Below, in pieces: positions 46,311-56,760 of a stretch of DNA of 64,000 nucleotides. The stretch comes from Protea cynaroides. Its lineage: Eukaryota; Streptophyta; Magnoliopsida; Proteales; Proteaceae. The stretch lies in NCBI GenBank assembly GCA_028583415.1, contig CM053266.1, forward strand, positions 86,992,149 to 87,056,148, written 5' to 3'. The notes under the pieces were generated by a model. That model saw only the letters and a list, made by a program, of their open reading frames with translations, had not been told where the DNA came from and ran no database searches. Position 1 is the first letter of the stretch. Every line of letters starts with the position of its first letter. The translations under genes and the position numbers were made by a program.

Positions 46311-46443
46311 CATTTACTGTTTTTGAGTCAGACTCATACCTGGTCTTGTGATTTTCTTCACGCACTTGGTCCACTTGGCTCGACCATGATAGATAGACCT
46401 GGTACAAGGTGGTAAGACCGGTTAGTTCGATACGGGTCTTACA

Positions 46444-46456
46444 ACTCCCCCCTCTT
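46444..46456 (-). promoter_or_regulatory. Element C polypurine tract
   Basis: Reverse strand AAGAGGGGGGAGT directly precedes the 3' LTR. Confidence 0.85.
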
Positions 46457-46499
46457 ATTAAAAGTTTCTTCCTCAAAATTTGTACATACCTTTCGAGTA

Positions 46500-47960
46500 A
46501 AAAATGTGAGGATATTGCTTCCGCATAGCATTCTCTTCTTCCCATGTGATCTCTTCTATATCTCAGCTTTTCCAGGTGACCTTAACATAGTAGATGTCAC
46601 GGTTGCGTAGTCGTTGAACCTTTTGGCTAGTGATTTCAGTTGGTGCTACTTCAAATGTCAAATCATCAGTTAGATCTGGTGGATCTGCTATCAAAACGTG
46701 CATTGGATCTCTGACGTACTTCTTTAATAATGAGATATGAAATACATCATGCATACTTGACATAGATGGTGGTAGTGCTAACTGATAAGCCACTTTTCCA
46801 CATTTAGCTAGAATCTCATATGGCCCGACATATCTCGAACTTAGCTTCCCTTTCTGTCTAAATCGTTTTAAACCTTGCATAGGTGATACTTTCAAGAATA
46901 CCTTATCACCTACGACAAATTCAAGGTCTCGGCGTCGAGTATCTACATACTGTTTCTGACGATTCTGAGCCGTCTAACTCTTTGCTTGATAATGTTGACT
47001 ACTCAACACGTCTCTTCGATAAATTCTGGTCCAACGATGCTACATTCTACAACTTCATTCCAAAATAGAGGAGTTCGACACTTCTTCCATACAGTGCTTC
47101 ATAGGGTGACATCTGTATAGTCTCTTGATAGCTGTTGTTATAGGCGAACTCAATCAATGGTAGTTTCTCATCCCATGATCCCTTAAAATCAATTACACAG
47201 GCTCGAAGCATGTCTTCTAAAATCTGAATGGTATGCTCCAACTGTCCATCTGTCTGAGGATGGAATGCCATACTGAACTTCAACGTCGTACCCATATCCT
47301 TTTGCAATCCTTCCCAAAACTTTGAAGTAAAGCGTGGGTCTCTATCGAACACAATGCTTTCAGGTACACCACGTAATCTGACAATGTTATCCACATATAA
47401 CTTGGCTAACCTCTGCAGGGTATATTATGGTCGTATAGCTATAAGCGAGCTGTCTTAGTTAGACAATCTACAATCACCAAGACCGTGTCAACTACTCGAG
47501 GAGTCAATGGTAACCCGGTGACAAAGTCCATAGTGATGGAGTCCTATTTCCATGCTGGTTCTGGCAGCGGCTGCAACAGTCATGTAGGTCTTTGTCGTTC
47601 AGCCTTCACCCTCTGACAATTTAGGCATTGAGACACGAATTTAGCTACATCTGCTTTCATTCCTCTCCATCAATATAATTTCTTCAAATCATGATACATC
47701 TTTGTACTTCCAAGATGTACCGAATAGGCAGTGGTGTGAGCTTCCTTCATTAGTCAGTATCTAATGTCCACATTTTCTATTTTAGGAACACATGCTCTTC
47801 CTTTGTACTTCAGTACCTTTTCATCGTCTAAGGTGAACTCAGGAATAGTCCTACCTTTTTCGATGTCTTCTTGTACCATTCTCAGATAAGGATCTGATTT
47901 AATAGCTGTTTTCACTTCATCAATTATATCAGGTACAATCTTCAACGTTGCAAACATATT
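46500..47960 (-). pseudogene. Element C integrase with chromodomain, decayed
   Basis: The N-terminal zinc region is near 47,600-47,740 (KMYHDLKKLY, CLNCQRVKAERQRP). The core at 47,047-47,394 has the second Asp in VFDRDPRFTSKFWEG and the Glu in QLEHTIQILEDMLR (usual QSERT). The C-terminus at 46,563-46,895 has SRYVGPYEILAKCGKVAYQL and HISLLKKYVRDPMHV. A chromodomain-like stretch follows (YYVKVTWKS, stop, DIEEITWEEE). Several frameshifts and stops, for example near 47,060 and 47,450, kill it. Confidence 0.85.
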
Positions 47961-48010
47961 TGAAAAGCGATGAATAAGCCCTTGGTTGGTTGATTCACCC
48001 GGTGCATCTA

Positions 48011-49311
48011 TTACAACTGCTCATTACCATGATTGAATACCTTTCCTGTAGCACACATTGTTGCAGTTGTGTTAACCTCTCCTTGAGATTTTATCATTGC
48101 TTTTCTGCTTAGCACATCAGCAACTACATTAACCTTTCCTGGATGATACTGGATATCACAATCATAATCCTTTAATAATTCCCGCCATCTTCTTTGTTGC
48201 ATGTTCAACTCCTTCTCATTAAAAAGATAAGTGAGACTCTTATGATCTGATTTAATCTAAAATTTCTCTCCGTACAAGTAATGTCTCCATATCTTGACAA
48301 CATGTACTACTGCCACTAATTCCAAGTCATGAGTAGGTTAGTTCTTCTCATGTGTCTTCAGTTGTCTTAAGGCATACGCAACTACTTGTTCTCCATGCAT
48401 AAGTACACATCCTAAACCAAACCCGATGCATCAGTATATAAGATAAATGGCTGTCCTGGAATAGGAATAGTCAAGATCGGAGCAGATATCAATCTTGCCT
48501 TCAATGTTTAGAAACTCTTCTCACATTTATCAGTCCAAACAAACTTTTCGCCCTTCTTAGTTAAACTGGTGAGAGGTACGACAATTCTGGAATAGTCTTT
48601 CACGAATCGTCGATAATACCCAGCTAGACCTAGGAAACTTCTAATTTCTGCAACGCTTTTTGGTGCTTCCCACTTCAAAATGGCTTCAATCTTGCTAGGA
48701 ACCACTTTAATTCCTTCAGCAGATACAACATGGCCTAAGAAACTGACCTCATTTAACCAAAACTCATACTTTGTAAATTTGGCGTAAAGCTTCTCTTTCC
48801 TTAATCGCTATAGAGCGGCTCTTAAATTCATGACATGAGTTTCCTTGTCCTTGGAGTAGACCAATATATCATCAATAAACATAATGACTGATGTATCCAA
48901 CATATCATGGAATACCGGATTCATGAGTTCCATAAAGGTTGCGGGTGCGTTAGTCAATCCAAAAGACATGACTAAAAATTCATAATGTCCATAACTTGTT
49001 TTGAATGCTATCTTTGGAATATCACCGTCCTTAATCTTCAACTGATGGTATCCTGACCGAAGATCGATCTTGGAGAATACCTTGGCACCTTGCAACTGAT
49101 CGAACAAGTCATCGATCCGTGGTAATGGATATCGATTCTTGATTGTAAGCTTATTCAATTCTCGGTAGTCTATACATAGTCGAACGCTACCATCCTTCTT
49201 CTTTACAAACAATATTGACGCTCCCCATGGTGATATGCTAGGTCTGATATAACCCTTGTCCAATAATTCTTGTAACTGTACCTTCAATTCCTTCAGTTCA
49301 GTAGGAGCCAT
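48011..49311 (-). pseudogene. Element C reverse transcriptase-RNase H, decayed
   Basis: RT is open over 48,808-49,311: MAPTELKELKVQLQELLDKG, RPSISPWGASILFVKKKDG, SKIDLRSGYHQLKIKDGDIP and the catalytic FIDDILVYSKD, all intact. RNase H (48,011-48,705) shows FLGLAGYYRRFVKDYSR, an ASGLGLGCVL region disturbed by a frameshift, and QYHPGKVNVVADVLSRK. A stop in LRAAL*R at 48,808 and another near 48,510 interrupt it. Confidence 0.88.
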
Positions 49312-49399
49312 TCAATAGGGTGCTTTAGATACTGGTGCGGCTCCGGGTATCAGGTCTATAACGAACTCTGTCGCTCGGTCGGGTGGTAGTCCTGGTAGT

Positions 49400-49960
49400 T
49401 CTTCAGGAAATATCACGCACAACATCAATATCCTCCATTCATGGTGCTTCCTTGGTGAGGTCGACCACTGATACTAAATACCCAACTCCTCCTTTCTCGA
49501 GGCATTTCCTAGCCTTTAATGCAGAGAGGATGAGTTTTCGTTTATGGAGAAGTTTGGTTCCAGAAAAACTAAACTTTGCTCCTTCCTTGTCTTTAAATGT
49601 CAGCTTTTTTCTACACATAATAGGTTTGCAGAATGCCAAGCTAACCAGTCCATTCCCAAGATGACGTCAAAGTCTGCCATCTTAAGTTGAATCAAGGTTG
49701 CATCCAAAGTTTTCTCGTCAATAAGAACTGGACATGCTCCATAACCTTTTTCTAATTCCACTTCTAATCCCATAGGCGATCGTACAAGTAGTTTGTAGTC
49801 TAAAGATTTAAGGGGTAGATTCAGCTTCTTTCTAAATGACATAGATATAAAAGAATGAGTAGCTCCAGAATCAAAGAGTACTCTAGCGGGTATGTCATTA
49901 ATAGGTACGATACATGTGATTTGTTTTAATTTAGTCCACTTGCTCACACAATGCAACACA
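49400..49960 (-). pseudogene. Element C protease, decayed
   Basis: Active site DSGATHSFIS is intact (about 49,860-49,890), within ARVLFDSGATHSFISMSF. Then LLVRSPMGLEVELEKGYGAC and DFDVILGMDWLAWHSANLLC. A one-base change in the poly-T/A region near 49,605 shifts the frame; the remainder (LILSALKARKCLEKGGVGYL) is read at 49,439-49,639. Confidence 0.87.
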
Positions 49961-50009
49961 AAATGAAAGGTTCAGGTCATACCTGTGACCACATCAGGCG
50001 ATGCGGCTG

Positions 50010-51240
50010 ATGTAACAGCATAAACCCTTCCTTGTTGTAGTTGCTTCCTGGGCTTAGGACATTCTCTGGAATAATATCCCACTTGATTGCAGTTATAGCA
50101 TTTTACTCCTTCATTATTTTGCTTTTGTTACGATTGAGCTGCTGGAGTAGTCTTAGCTGCAACCTTAAAGCCTTGAGTACGGAAGGGTTTGAATGTCCTT
50201 GTATTCCCTCCATTGTATGAATTTCCGTTTGGCCTTTTAATACCCCTATTTTGAGCAAAGTAGCTCTCCTTCTGACTCGACTCTATTACTCGAGCAATCT
50301 GTACTGTTTCATTGTAAACCTTCTTTTCCAATCCCAGAACATGCTCACGGATGCTCCCCCTGAGTCCCATGACGAACCTTTGGGTCTTAGTATTTTCCTC
50401 TTGCATGCTTGCGGGTGCAAAGAAAAATAACTCCTCATAACGCTGTTGGTATGCATCCACGATCATCTGGCCCTGATATAAACTCAGGAACTCTCTTTCC
50501 ATAGAATCTCTAAAACTTCTAGGGAAATACTTCTCAAAGAATGCCTCTTTATATATATCCCAGGTCAATTGGGTGTGCTTTGTTAATAGATAAGTCGTGT
50601 GGACTTCCACCAGTGGTGTGCATCGCCTTTTAGCATGAAGGTTGCACACAACACTTTTTCCTCTTCATTTACTGTCATCATCATAAAATTTCTTTCCATT
50701 TCATCAATCCAGTGTGCTGGCCACAAAGGATCTGTTGGCTTACCATTATATTCTTTGGGCTTCATCTTCAGAAAATGCTCGATCAGTCGGGAGTGGTTCT
50801 TGCTGATATGGAGCATAGGCCCCATACATAGGTGGTTGATATTGGTAACTGCCTTGAGTTACCTCAGGATTCTGTACTTGAGCCAGCATGACTGGTGTTT
50901 GAGGTGCATGGGGTACCGTCTTTCTTCCCCCTGGTACTGTGCTAGCTTGTCTTGCTGGCATAGGTGTCGTATCTGCAGCTGGAAAAGCCATGCCTATAGC
51001 AGTCTGCATATTGGCTTGCACCTGCTGTATTTGCTGCAACTATTGAGCCAAGTTCATTACTGCTGTAGCCAGGTTTGTAGGTGGGGCTGGCAAGTTTGTA
51101 GGATTTTCCTGGACACTAGCCACTGGTGGTGCCGTATTCAGATTCTCATGTGCTTCATGATTTACATGGCTATCTTCCTCCACAGGTGGTGGTGGTGGAA
51201 TTGGATTACGGCCTCGTCTGGTCACCCTTCTCCCGGCCAT
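50010..51240 (-). pseudogene. gag: Element C gag, decayed
   Basis: Start chosen at 51,240 (MAGRRVTRRGRNPIPPPPPV), the first Met after the intergenic array. A Gln/Pro-rich N-part carries one stop at 51,040. Capsid follows in two shifted frames: FLKMKPKEYNGKPTDPLWPA, ERNFMMMTVNEEEKVLCATF, HHWWKST, then YKEAFFEKYFPRSFRDSMER and YEELFFFAPASMQEENTKTQ. The nucleocapsid knuckle CYNCNQVGYYSREC at about 50,060-50,105 has Tyr in place of the zinc-binding His. An extra TAA sits just before the knuckle. Confidence 0.85.
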
Positions 51241-51384
51241 TTCCTGTTCTGGTGGTGGTAGTGTCTGAAAACAATCATAGCACATGTGAGGCAATCAACA
51301 TAAGTTATTCTCAAGTAAAAATCCAACTAATCTATATAAATTTCAAAATTTTCAGATCATTCTGACAAAATACTGTATTTTCCA

Positions 51385-51605
51385 TCGTAGGGTTGATCGT
51401 AGGGTCGGTCCTTATGCGACCCTAGGGTATACGAGCCTAAGAAACCCTGTCAGCTTACCGAGAGCCTAGGGTCGATCGTGGGGTCGGTATATGTCCGACC
51501 CTAGGTCCGACCCATGGTTCTCTATCAGATCACCGAGAGCCTAGGGTCGATGGTAGGGTCTGACGTAGGGTCACATATTTTGGTCGAATTGTGCGACGCT
51601 ACGAT
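51385..51605. promoter_or_regulatory. Internal motif array of element C
   Basis: At least nine copies of the C motif type: CGTAGGGTTGATCGTAGGGT, TGCGACCCTAGGG, GAGCCTAGGGTCGATCGTGG, GTCCGACCCTAGG, GGTAGGGTCTGACGTAGGGT. It lies between the gag start (51,240, minus) and the antisense gene (plus). The word type equals that of C's own LTR arrays and differs from D's, although C lies inside D. Confidence 0.7.
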
Positions 51606-51649
51606 CCAGAATCAGGTTTTTAAACCCGATTTTGGATTCATTTCCTATT

Positions 51650-52963
51650 CCTTCTCCTTCCTTCCAACTCAAACCGGTTCCTTGAGTTGCTACAGTATCG
51701 ACCAGTAGTGTTTGGTGATCATTTCTTCCGTTCGCGACTTCCGCTCCTTCTCTTCAGGTATGCTCTCTACTGTTTCACATTTTTAAAGCTTTCTAAACTA
51801 GGTTTTTGTCCATTTACATCGTTTTCTTCAAATTAAACTTTTTAAAACCATAAAAATTTAATTTTTATTGGGGGCTTTTGTTATTGGTCACCCAATGGAT
51901 GGAATCCCTAAAAAATATTCGAGTTTCATCGGTTGGTTACCGAGAAACTTGAAATTTTTCATTTTTGACCTAATTTTCGAGATTTTTTGAATTTATTGAA
52001 ATTTCTTCAAATTCGATCTTTCTAAATTAAATTTCCAACTGTATGAGCCTTGCAGGATGGTTTAGAACCTATGTAAGTCCTCCTGCCCAAGTGTTTGGGT
52101 GAAAAATGAGGCTTTTGACCAATTTATGCCGTTATAATGCCGAAATTTTTGGGTTTTTCATTATTACTGATCTACTATTTGTTTTTCTTTGTTTTGGCAG
52201 ATAATATGGCTCATACCAAGGTGCCTAGGGATCATGACCCAGTTTGTTTCCGCTCCATCGAGGCCGAAGCTCAGTATGCTCGCTATGAGGATGATGATCC
52301 GTGCTATGCTGCCTAGTTAGATAGACAACCTGCCCTACTGACGTCTGATCACTACTCTGCTCACCCGCCTAGGCGTCAATTTAGTAGATGAGAGGATTCA
52401 GGAGTAGACCTTTTCATCGGTTCTGGACTGGGAGGCCATCTGTAGGATGGGTATGCGGGATGCTCAGGTCAGTAATGATGAGAGAATGCTCTGGTGGTCC
52501 TCGTACTGGGGTAGAGGTAGCAGACGCTGAGGCGGCAGCAGCCGGAGCAGGGGTTCATGGGGGTGATGCTGAGGATGAGGATCGCATGTATATGGATGTA
52601 GACGCTATACCTCCTCCATCACCTCCACATTCTACTGGAGCTGGTCCATCTCAGGCTCCTTCACACATGGCTGGTCCTTTACACCCACCATCTGATGATA
52701 TGATGGGATTACTGCGTGAGATCAGAGAGGCTCAGTGCGTGACGGACTTGAGAGTGGGAGAGCTTCTAGATGCTCAGCGCATAACAGATAGGAGAGTGGG
52801 CAAGCTTCTAGATGCTCAACGTGCGTCTGATCAGCGGATGGCCGAGTTGACAGCTAGTCTCCAGATGACACAGACTCAGGTAGCCTGGTTGACTAGAGTG
52901 TATGCTGAGGACTACGATAGAGATCGTGAGGCACCTCCTCCTCCATCACCTCCAGCTCTATGA
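51650..52963 (+). pseudogene. Antisense 'plant transposon protein' gene of element C
   Basis: Predicted exon 1 (about 51,650-51,757) ends CTTCAG|GTATGC. The intron is 51,758-52,200 (acceptor TTTTGGCAG). Exon 2 opens at a Met at 52,206 (MAHTKVPRDHDPVCFRSIEA), matching the N-termini of A and B, then hits a stop at about 52,314. Most of the central domain is missing. Homology resumes at 52,496 with an acidic linker (HGGDAEDEDRMYMDVDAIPP), a Pro-rich part, and a coiled coil of three 14-residue units (TDLRVGELLDAQRI, TDRRVGKLLDAQRA, SDQRMAEL). The conserved tail LQMTQTQVAWLTRVYAEDYD ends at PPSPPAL (52,963). Function unknown; central deletion makes it a relic. Confidence 0.75.
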
Positions 52964-52995
52964 TGTATATTTTTTTTATTTTTCTTTGTACTACA

Positions 52996-53025
52996 GAGTA
53001 ACTGTCCGGGTTGTGGACTGTACTC
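52996..53025 (+). promoter_or_regulatory. Conserved hairpin downstream of the antisense gene (C)
   Basis: GAGTAACTGTCCGGGTTGTG then GACTGTACTC; same fold as at 30,891. Lies 33 bases past the antisense stop. Confidence 0.5.
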
Positions 53026-53232
53026 TGCTTTGGATATGTATAAACGTGCTTTTTATTTGAAGTGTATAAAACTTATTTCTCCTTTTTATATATGCATTAT
53101 TTCCTTTCTTAATTTTTGTCTCAAACAACACAGGTGTTTACAGTGTGTTCTTATTATAGTTTTTAATTTTTATCCTAACTCAGTTCATGAACTTTTATGG
53201 AAATATAATGGTTTAATAGACAGGGCCTTAGA

Positions 53233-53244
53233 GCTCTGATACTA
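53233..53244 (-). promoter_or_regulatory. Element C primer-binding site
   Basis: Reverse strand TAGTATCAGAGC, one mismatch to the tRNA-iMet complement TGGTATCAGAGC, three bases from the LTR. Confidence 0.85.
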
Positions 53245-53247
53245 AGT

Positions 53248-55490
53248 TGTCACACCCCAATTCCACACTATTCAGAATGGTGTGATGAAACGCTAATAAA
53301 CCAACGGTTCAACTAGGATCTCAAATAGGCTGTGTCCGTTTGCTTAAACCATACACATCCACAACCATAATCAGAGTTAATAAACAATAGTTGAAGTCTT
53401 ATATTATTAAATGAACTGAGAGTCTTAAGACGATAACATAAATTAAGTATTCAATTATCTCCAAAAAGATACTAAGACATAAAATAAAATATTTAATGAA
53501 TTACATCATCTGTATAAATTGAATAAGATCTAATCGAAAACACAAGAGTTGCACTCGCATGACAAATCATGTGACTCTAGCATAACTTCAGCGTCCATCA
53601 CCGTTGCATGTCCATACATCGGAGTATTTTTATAATCTTCTACGGTTGTACCTGCATCATCAACTAAAAACATTCGACGTCGAAAGGGTGAGCACACATC
53701 ACGGCTCAGTGAGCAAACAAAACAATGCAACAAACATATGCATGCATTCAATTCATATCTTTGGTCTGGTTCATAAGTTTGCAATGTGCTATAGAAAGGA
53801 TCGGTGGCCACCTCGCCTCTATACACAGGTTGTGTAAGCCCACCCAATGGATCAAACACCATTGTCGTCCACATCCACCCCACCATAGAATAGAGATAGA
53901 GCTAAAGTGCTTAGGACCACACCGCATCACACATCCCCTAATGCTCTACCCATATCAACACGTAAGCCCCTATTGGCGAGGGCTTGCAAACTGGGCTCGC
54001 AACTAACCAATCCTAATGTCAAACAGTGTATCCAAGGCCTCACCCCAGCATCCCACAATACATCCATAGATATAGAGCTAAGGTCCCCCGATAGAGTCAG
54101 AGACTACACGGTGCGAGACCACCTCCCCTGATGCCCTACGACATAATAGTTCTGCTAAAGTAATGGTGATACGACGATGTCAGTGAAAAAGACTTGAGTA
54201 GAGATAGAGCTAGAGTCTAGTGACCAGGATGAACCACAGTGTCACGTCCTCCCCCTGATGCTCCACTTGCATTAAGTACACTAACCACACACATACATTC
54301 ACATGCCTATTCCTAGCATCATCATCAACATCATATCATAAATAAACGAAAATTAAATATGCATGAACAATAATAACAAGAATATTGGATGACATGTGAT
54401 ATGCACATTACAATCATACAAGCATAGAATCATTCATGGTATTGGACTCAATAAACGAAAATAGTTTATTATTAGCCAATTAGTTTTGGTCTTGTTTCCT
54501 CACCTTTGATTGAGTTTAGATCCTCATTCAAGCTTTATAAATCACCTTTAAATCACTAGAAACACCTAACAAGTCGATAGATTTTAATTAGAATTAATTC
54601 TAATAAATTTAGACTAGCTGAAATCGTAGGGTCGCAGGTAGGGCAGCTTCTAGGGTCGTTTACCAATCGACCCTAGGGTGTAGGGTCGGACGTGGGGTCA
54701 GTTACCAATCGACCCTACGTACGACCACACCCTTCCTGGGACTTCCCAAGGGCATGTGATCGGTCCTATGGTCTCGTAGGTCCATTCTAAGATTGTTCTA
54801 TGGCTCATAACTATGATTTTTACACACTTTCCATTGCCTATGATTATTACTTCCATGGATTCCTTTGGAACTCATCCATAGATGGATGATTTGGGTTTCT
54901 TAATCCTAACTTCTTCATAATCCATTCTAGGCTCTTAATTTATAAAGGGACTTAGATTCATACCTGAAGTTGGCTGAGATTCGGAGGTTTCTCTGAACTT
55001 CCTCCTCTTCCTTAGTCTTTTCTTCAATTTTCCTTCTCTTCTTCTTTCCCTTCTCTTTCTCTTTTCATACTTTCAATTAGGGTTCTAAAAGGAGTGAAAG
55101 AGGCTAAGGGACGTCCTATTTATAGAGAAAAACCCTCCAAAATAAGTCTCCTTGAGTTTAGAAAAAAATCCCTTGGAATTAGGAAAGTTTCCTAATTTAC
55201 GATTTCTGTCTGTCATCGTAGGGACGGACGTAGGGTCGCAGGATCCGTCAACCCTATGTTTTTCTAGTCATGCGACCCTACGACTAGAAAATCATAGGTT
55301 GGACTTCTGTTGAGGTGGGGTCGACCCTACCTGTTTAGGCATGCGGCCCTACCATCACATTTACTGTTTTTGGGTCAGACTCATACCTGGTCTTGTGATT
55401 TTCTTCACGCACTTGGTCCACTTGGCTCAACCATGATAGGTAGACCTGGTACAAGGTGGTAAGACCGATTAGTTCGATACGGGTCTTACA
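53248..55490 (-). mobile_element. Element C 5' LTR
   Basis: Plus strand TGTCACACCCC...GGGTCTTACA. Colinear with 44,210-46,443 with scattered substitutions. Arrays of the GTAGGGTCG type at 54,622-54,780 and 55,213-55,355 bracket the reverse-strand TATA sequence at about 55,118-55,128. Followed by the CGACC duplication. Confidence 0.92.
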
Positions 55491-55639
55491 CGACCACACA
55501 CTCCTAATTATATGATTTTGGGTTCAATTTCATACATAGCCTTGTGGTTTCTTCGTGCACTTGGTCAGCTTGGTCCGACCATGATAGGAAGACCCGATAC
55601 AAGATGGTAAGACCAGGTTAGTACGATACGGATCTTACA
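55491..55639 (-). mobile_element. Element D 3' LTR, second part, and polypurine tract edge
   Basis: The first five bases are the target duplication of C. The rest (ACACACTCCTAATTATATG ... GGATCTTACA) matches 62,316-62,459. The reverse-strand polypurine tract GAGGGGGGAGT follows at 55,640-55,650. Confidence 0.88.
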
Positions 55640-55689
55640 ACTCCCCCCTCTTATATAAATTTCTTCCTCAAAATTTATACATACCTTCC

Positions 55690-56760
55690 GAGTTAAAAAG
55701 ATGATGATATTGCTTTCGCATAGCATTCTCTTCTTCCTATGTGATCTCTTCCACATCTTGGCTCCTCCATGTAATTTTAACATAGTAAATGTCACAGTTG
55801 CATAGACGTTGAACCTTCCAGCTGATAATTTTGATTGGTGCTACTTTGAATGTCAAATCATCAGTTAGACCCGGTGGATCCGTTGTTAGGACGTGTGTTG
55901 GATCTCAGATGTACTTCTTCAGTAATGAGATATGAAATACATCATGCACACTTGACATGGATGGAGGTAGTGCTAACTGATACGCCACCTTCCCACGTTT
56001 AGCTAGAATCTCATATGGCCCGACATACCTTGGACTTAGCTTTCCTTTCTGTCCAAACCTTTTTTAGGAATACCTTATCAAGTACGACGAACTCAAGGTC
56101 TCGACGTCGATTATCTGTAAACTGTTTCTGAAGATTTTGAGCTGTTCTAACTCTTTCCCTGATTATGTCGACTACTTTGTAAGTTTCTTCCACAAATTCA
56201 GGGCCCACAATTCTTTGCTCTCCTACTTCGTTCCAAAACAAAGGAGTTTGACACCTCCTATCATACAGTGCTTCATAGGGTGACATCTGTATAGTAGCCT
56301 GATAGCTATTGTTATAGGCGAACTCGATCAATGGTAGCTTCTCATCCCATGATCCTTTGAAATCAACAACACAAGCTGGGAGCATGTCTTCTAGAATCTG
56401 AATAGTATGCTCCGACTGTCCGTCAGTCTAAGGGTAAAAAGCCATGCTAAACTTTAATCTAGTTCCCATAGCCTTCTGCAATCCTTCCCAGAACCTTGAG
56501 GTAAAGCATGGGTCTCTGTTGGATATGATGCTTTCAGGTACACCATGTAATCTAAATATATTATCCACATGTAGCTTAGGTAACCTCTCTAGGGTATACT
56601 AAGGTTGTGTAGCTATGAAACGAGCTATCTTAGTCAAATGATCCATAATTACCCAGACTGTGTCAACTCCTCGGGGAGTCAATGGTAACCTGGTGATGAA
56701 GTCCATAGTGATGTAGTCTCATTTCCATGCCGGTTCTGACAGTGGCTACAACAATCCTGC
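55690..56760 (-). pseudogene. Element D integrase, decayed
   Basis: The core is partly out of frame. SWDEKLPLIEFAYNNSYQAT, IQMSPYEALYDRRCQTPLFW and NRRRDLEFVVLDKVFLKKV are open at 56,011-56,385. The catalytic segments upstream (GVPESIISNRDPCFTSRFWE-like, 56,470-56,560; MEFITRLPLTPRG-like near 56,690) carry substitutions, so the DDE set is probably incomplete. A short deletion after FLKK removes the usual linker. The C-terminus with the chromodomain-like NYMEEPRCGRDHIGRRE region is frameshifted. Confidence 0.78.

Larger units (their letters stand above)
44210..46443 (-). mobile_element. Element C 3' LTR
   Basis: Plus strand TGTCACACCCC...GGGTCTTACA. Reverse-strand TATA box CTCTATAAATAGG at 46,068-46,080. 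A pyrimidine-rich leader lies at 45,945-46,020. The frames at 44,491-44,925 recur in the other LTR and are not genes. Confidence 0.92.
44210..55490 (-). mobile_element. Element C: Tekay/Del-like element nested in D
   Basis: Minus-strand LTR-to-LTR unit, target duplication CGACC at 44,205-44,209 and 55,491-55,495. LTRs are 2,234 and 2,243 bases. The interior holds all parts: PPT, integrase, RT-RNase H, protease, gag, array, antisense gene, primer site. Genes carry stops and frameshifts. It is the most complete architecture in the window and the latest insertion of the C-in-D-in-E stack. Confidence 0.93.

Noticed and set aside
50599..51261. 220-codon plus-strand frame opposite element C gag
   Set aside because: Trp/Ser/Leu-rich complement of a Gln/Pro-rich gag; unrelated to the true antisense gene, which begins after 51,605.
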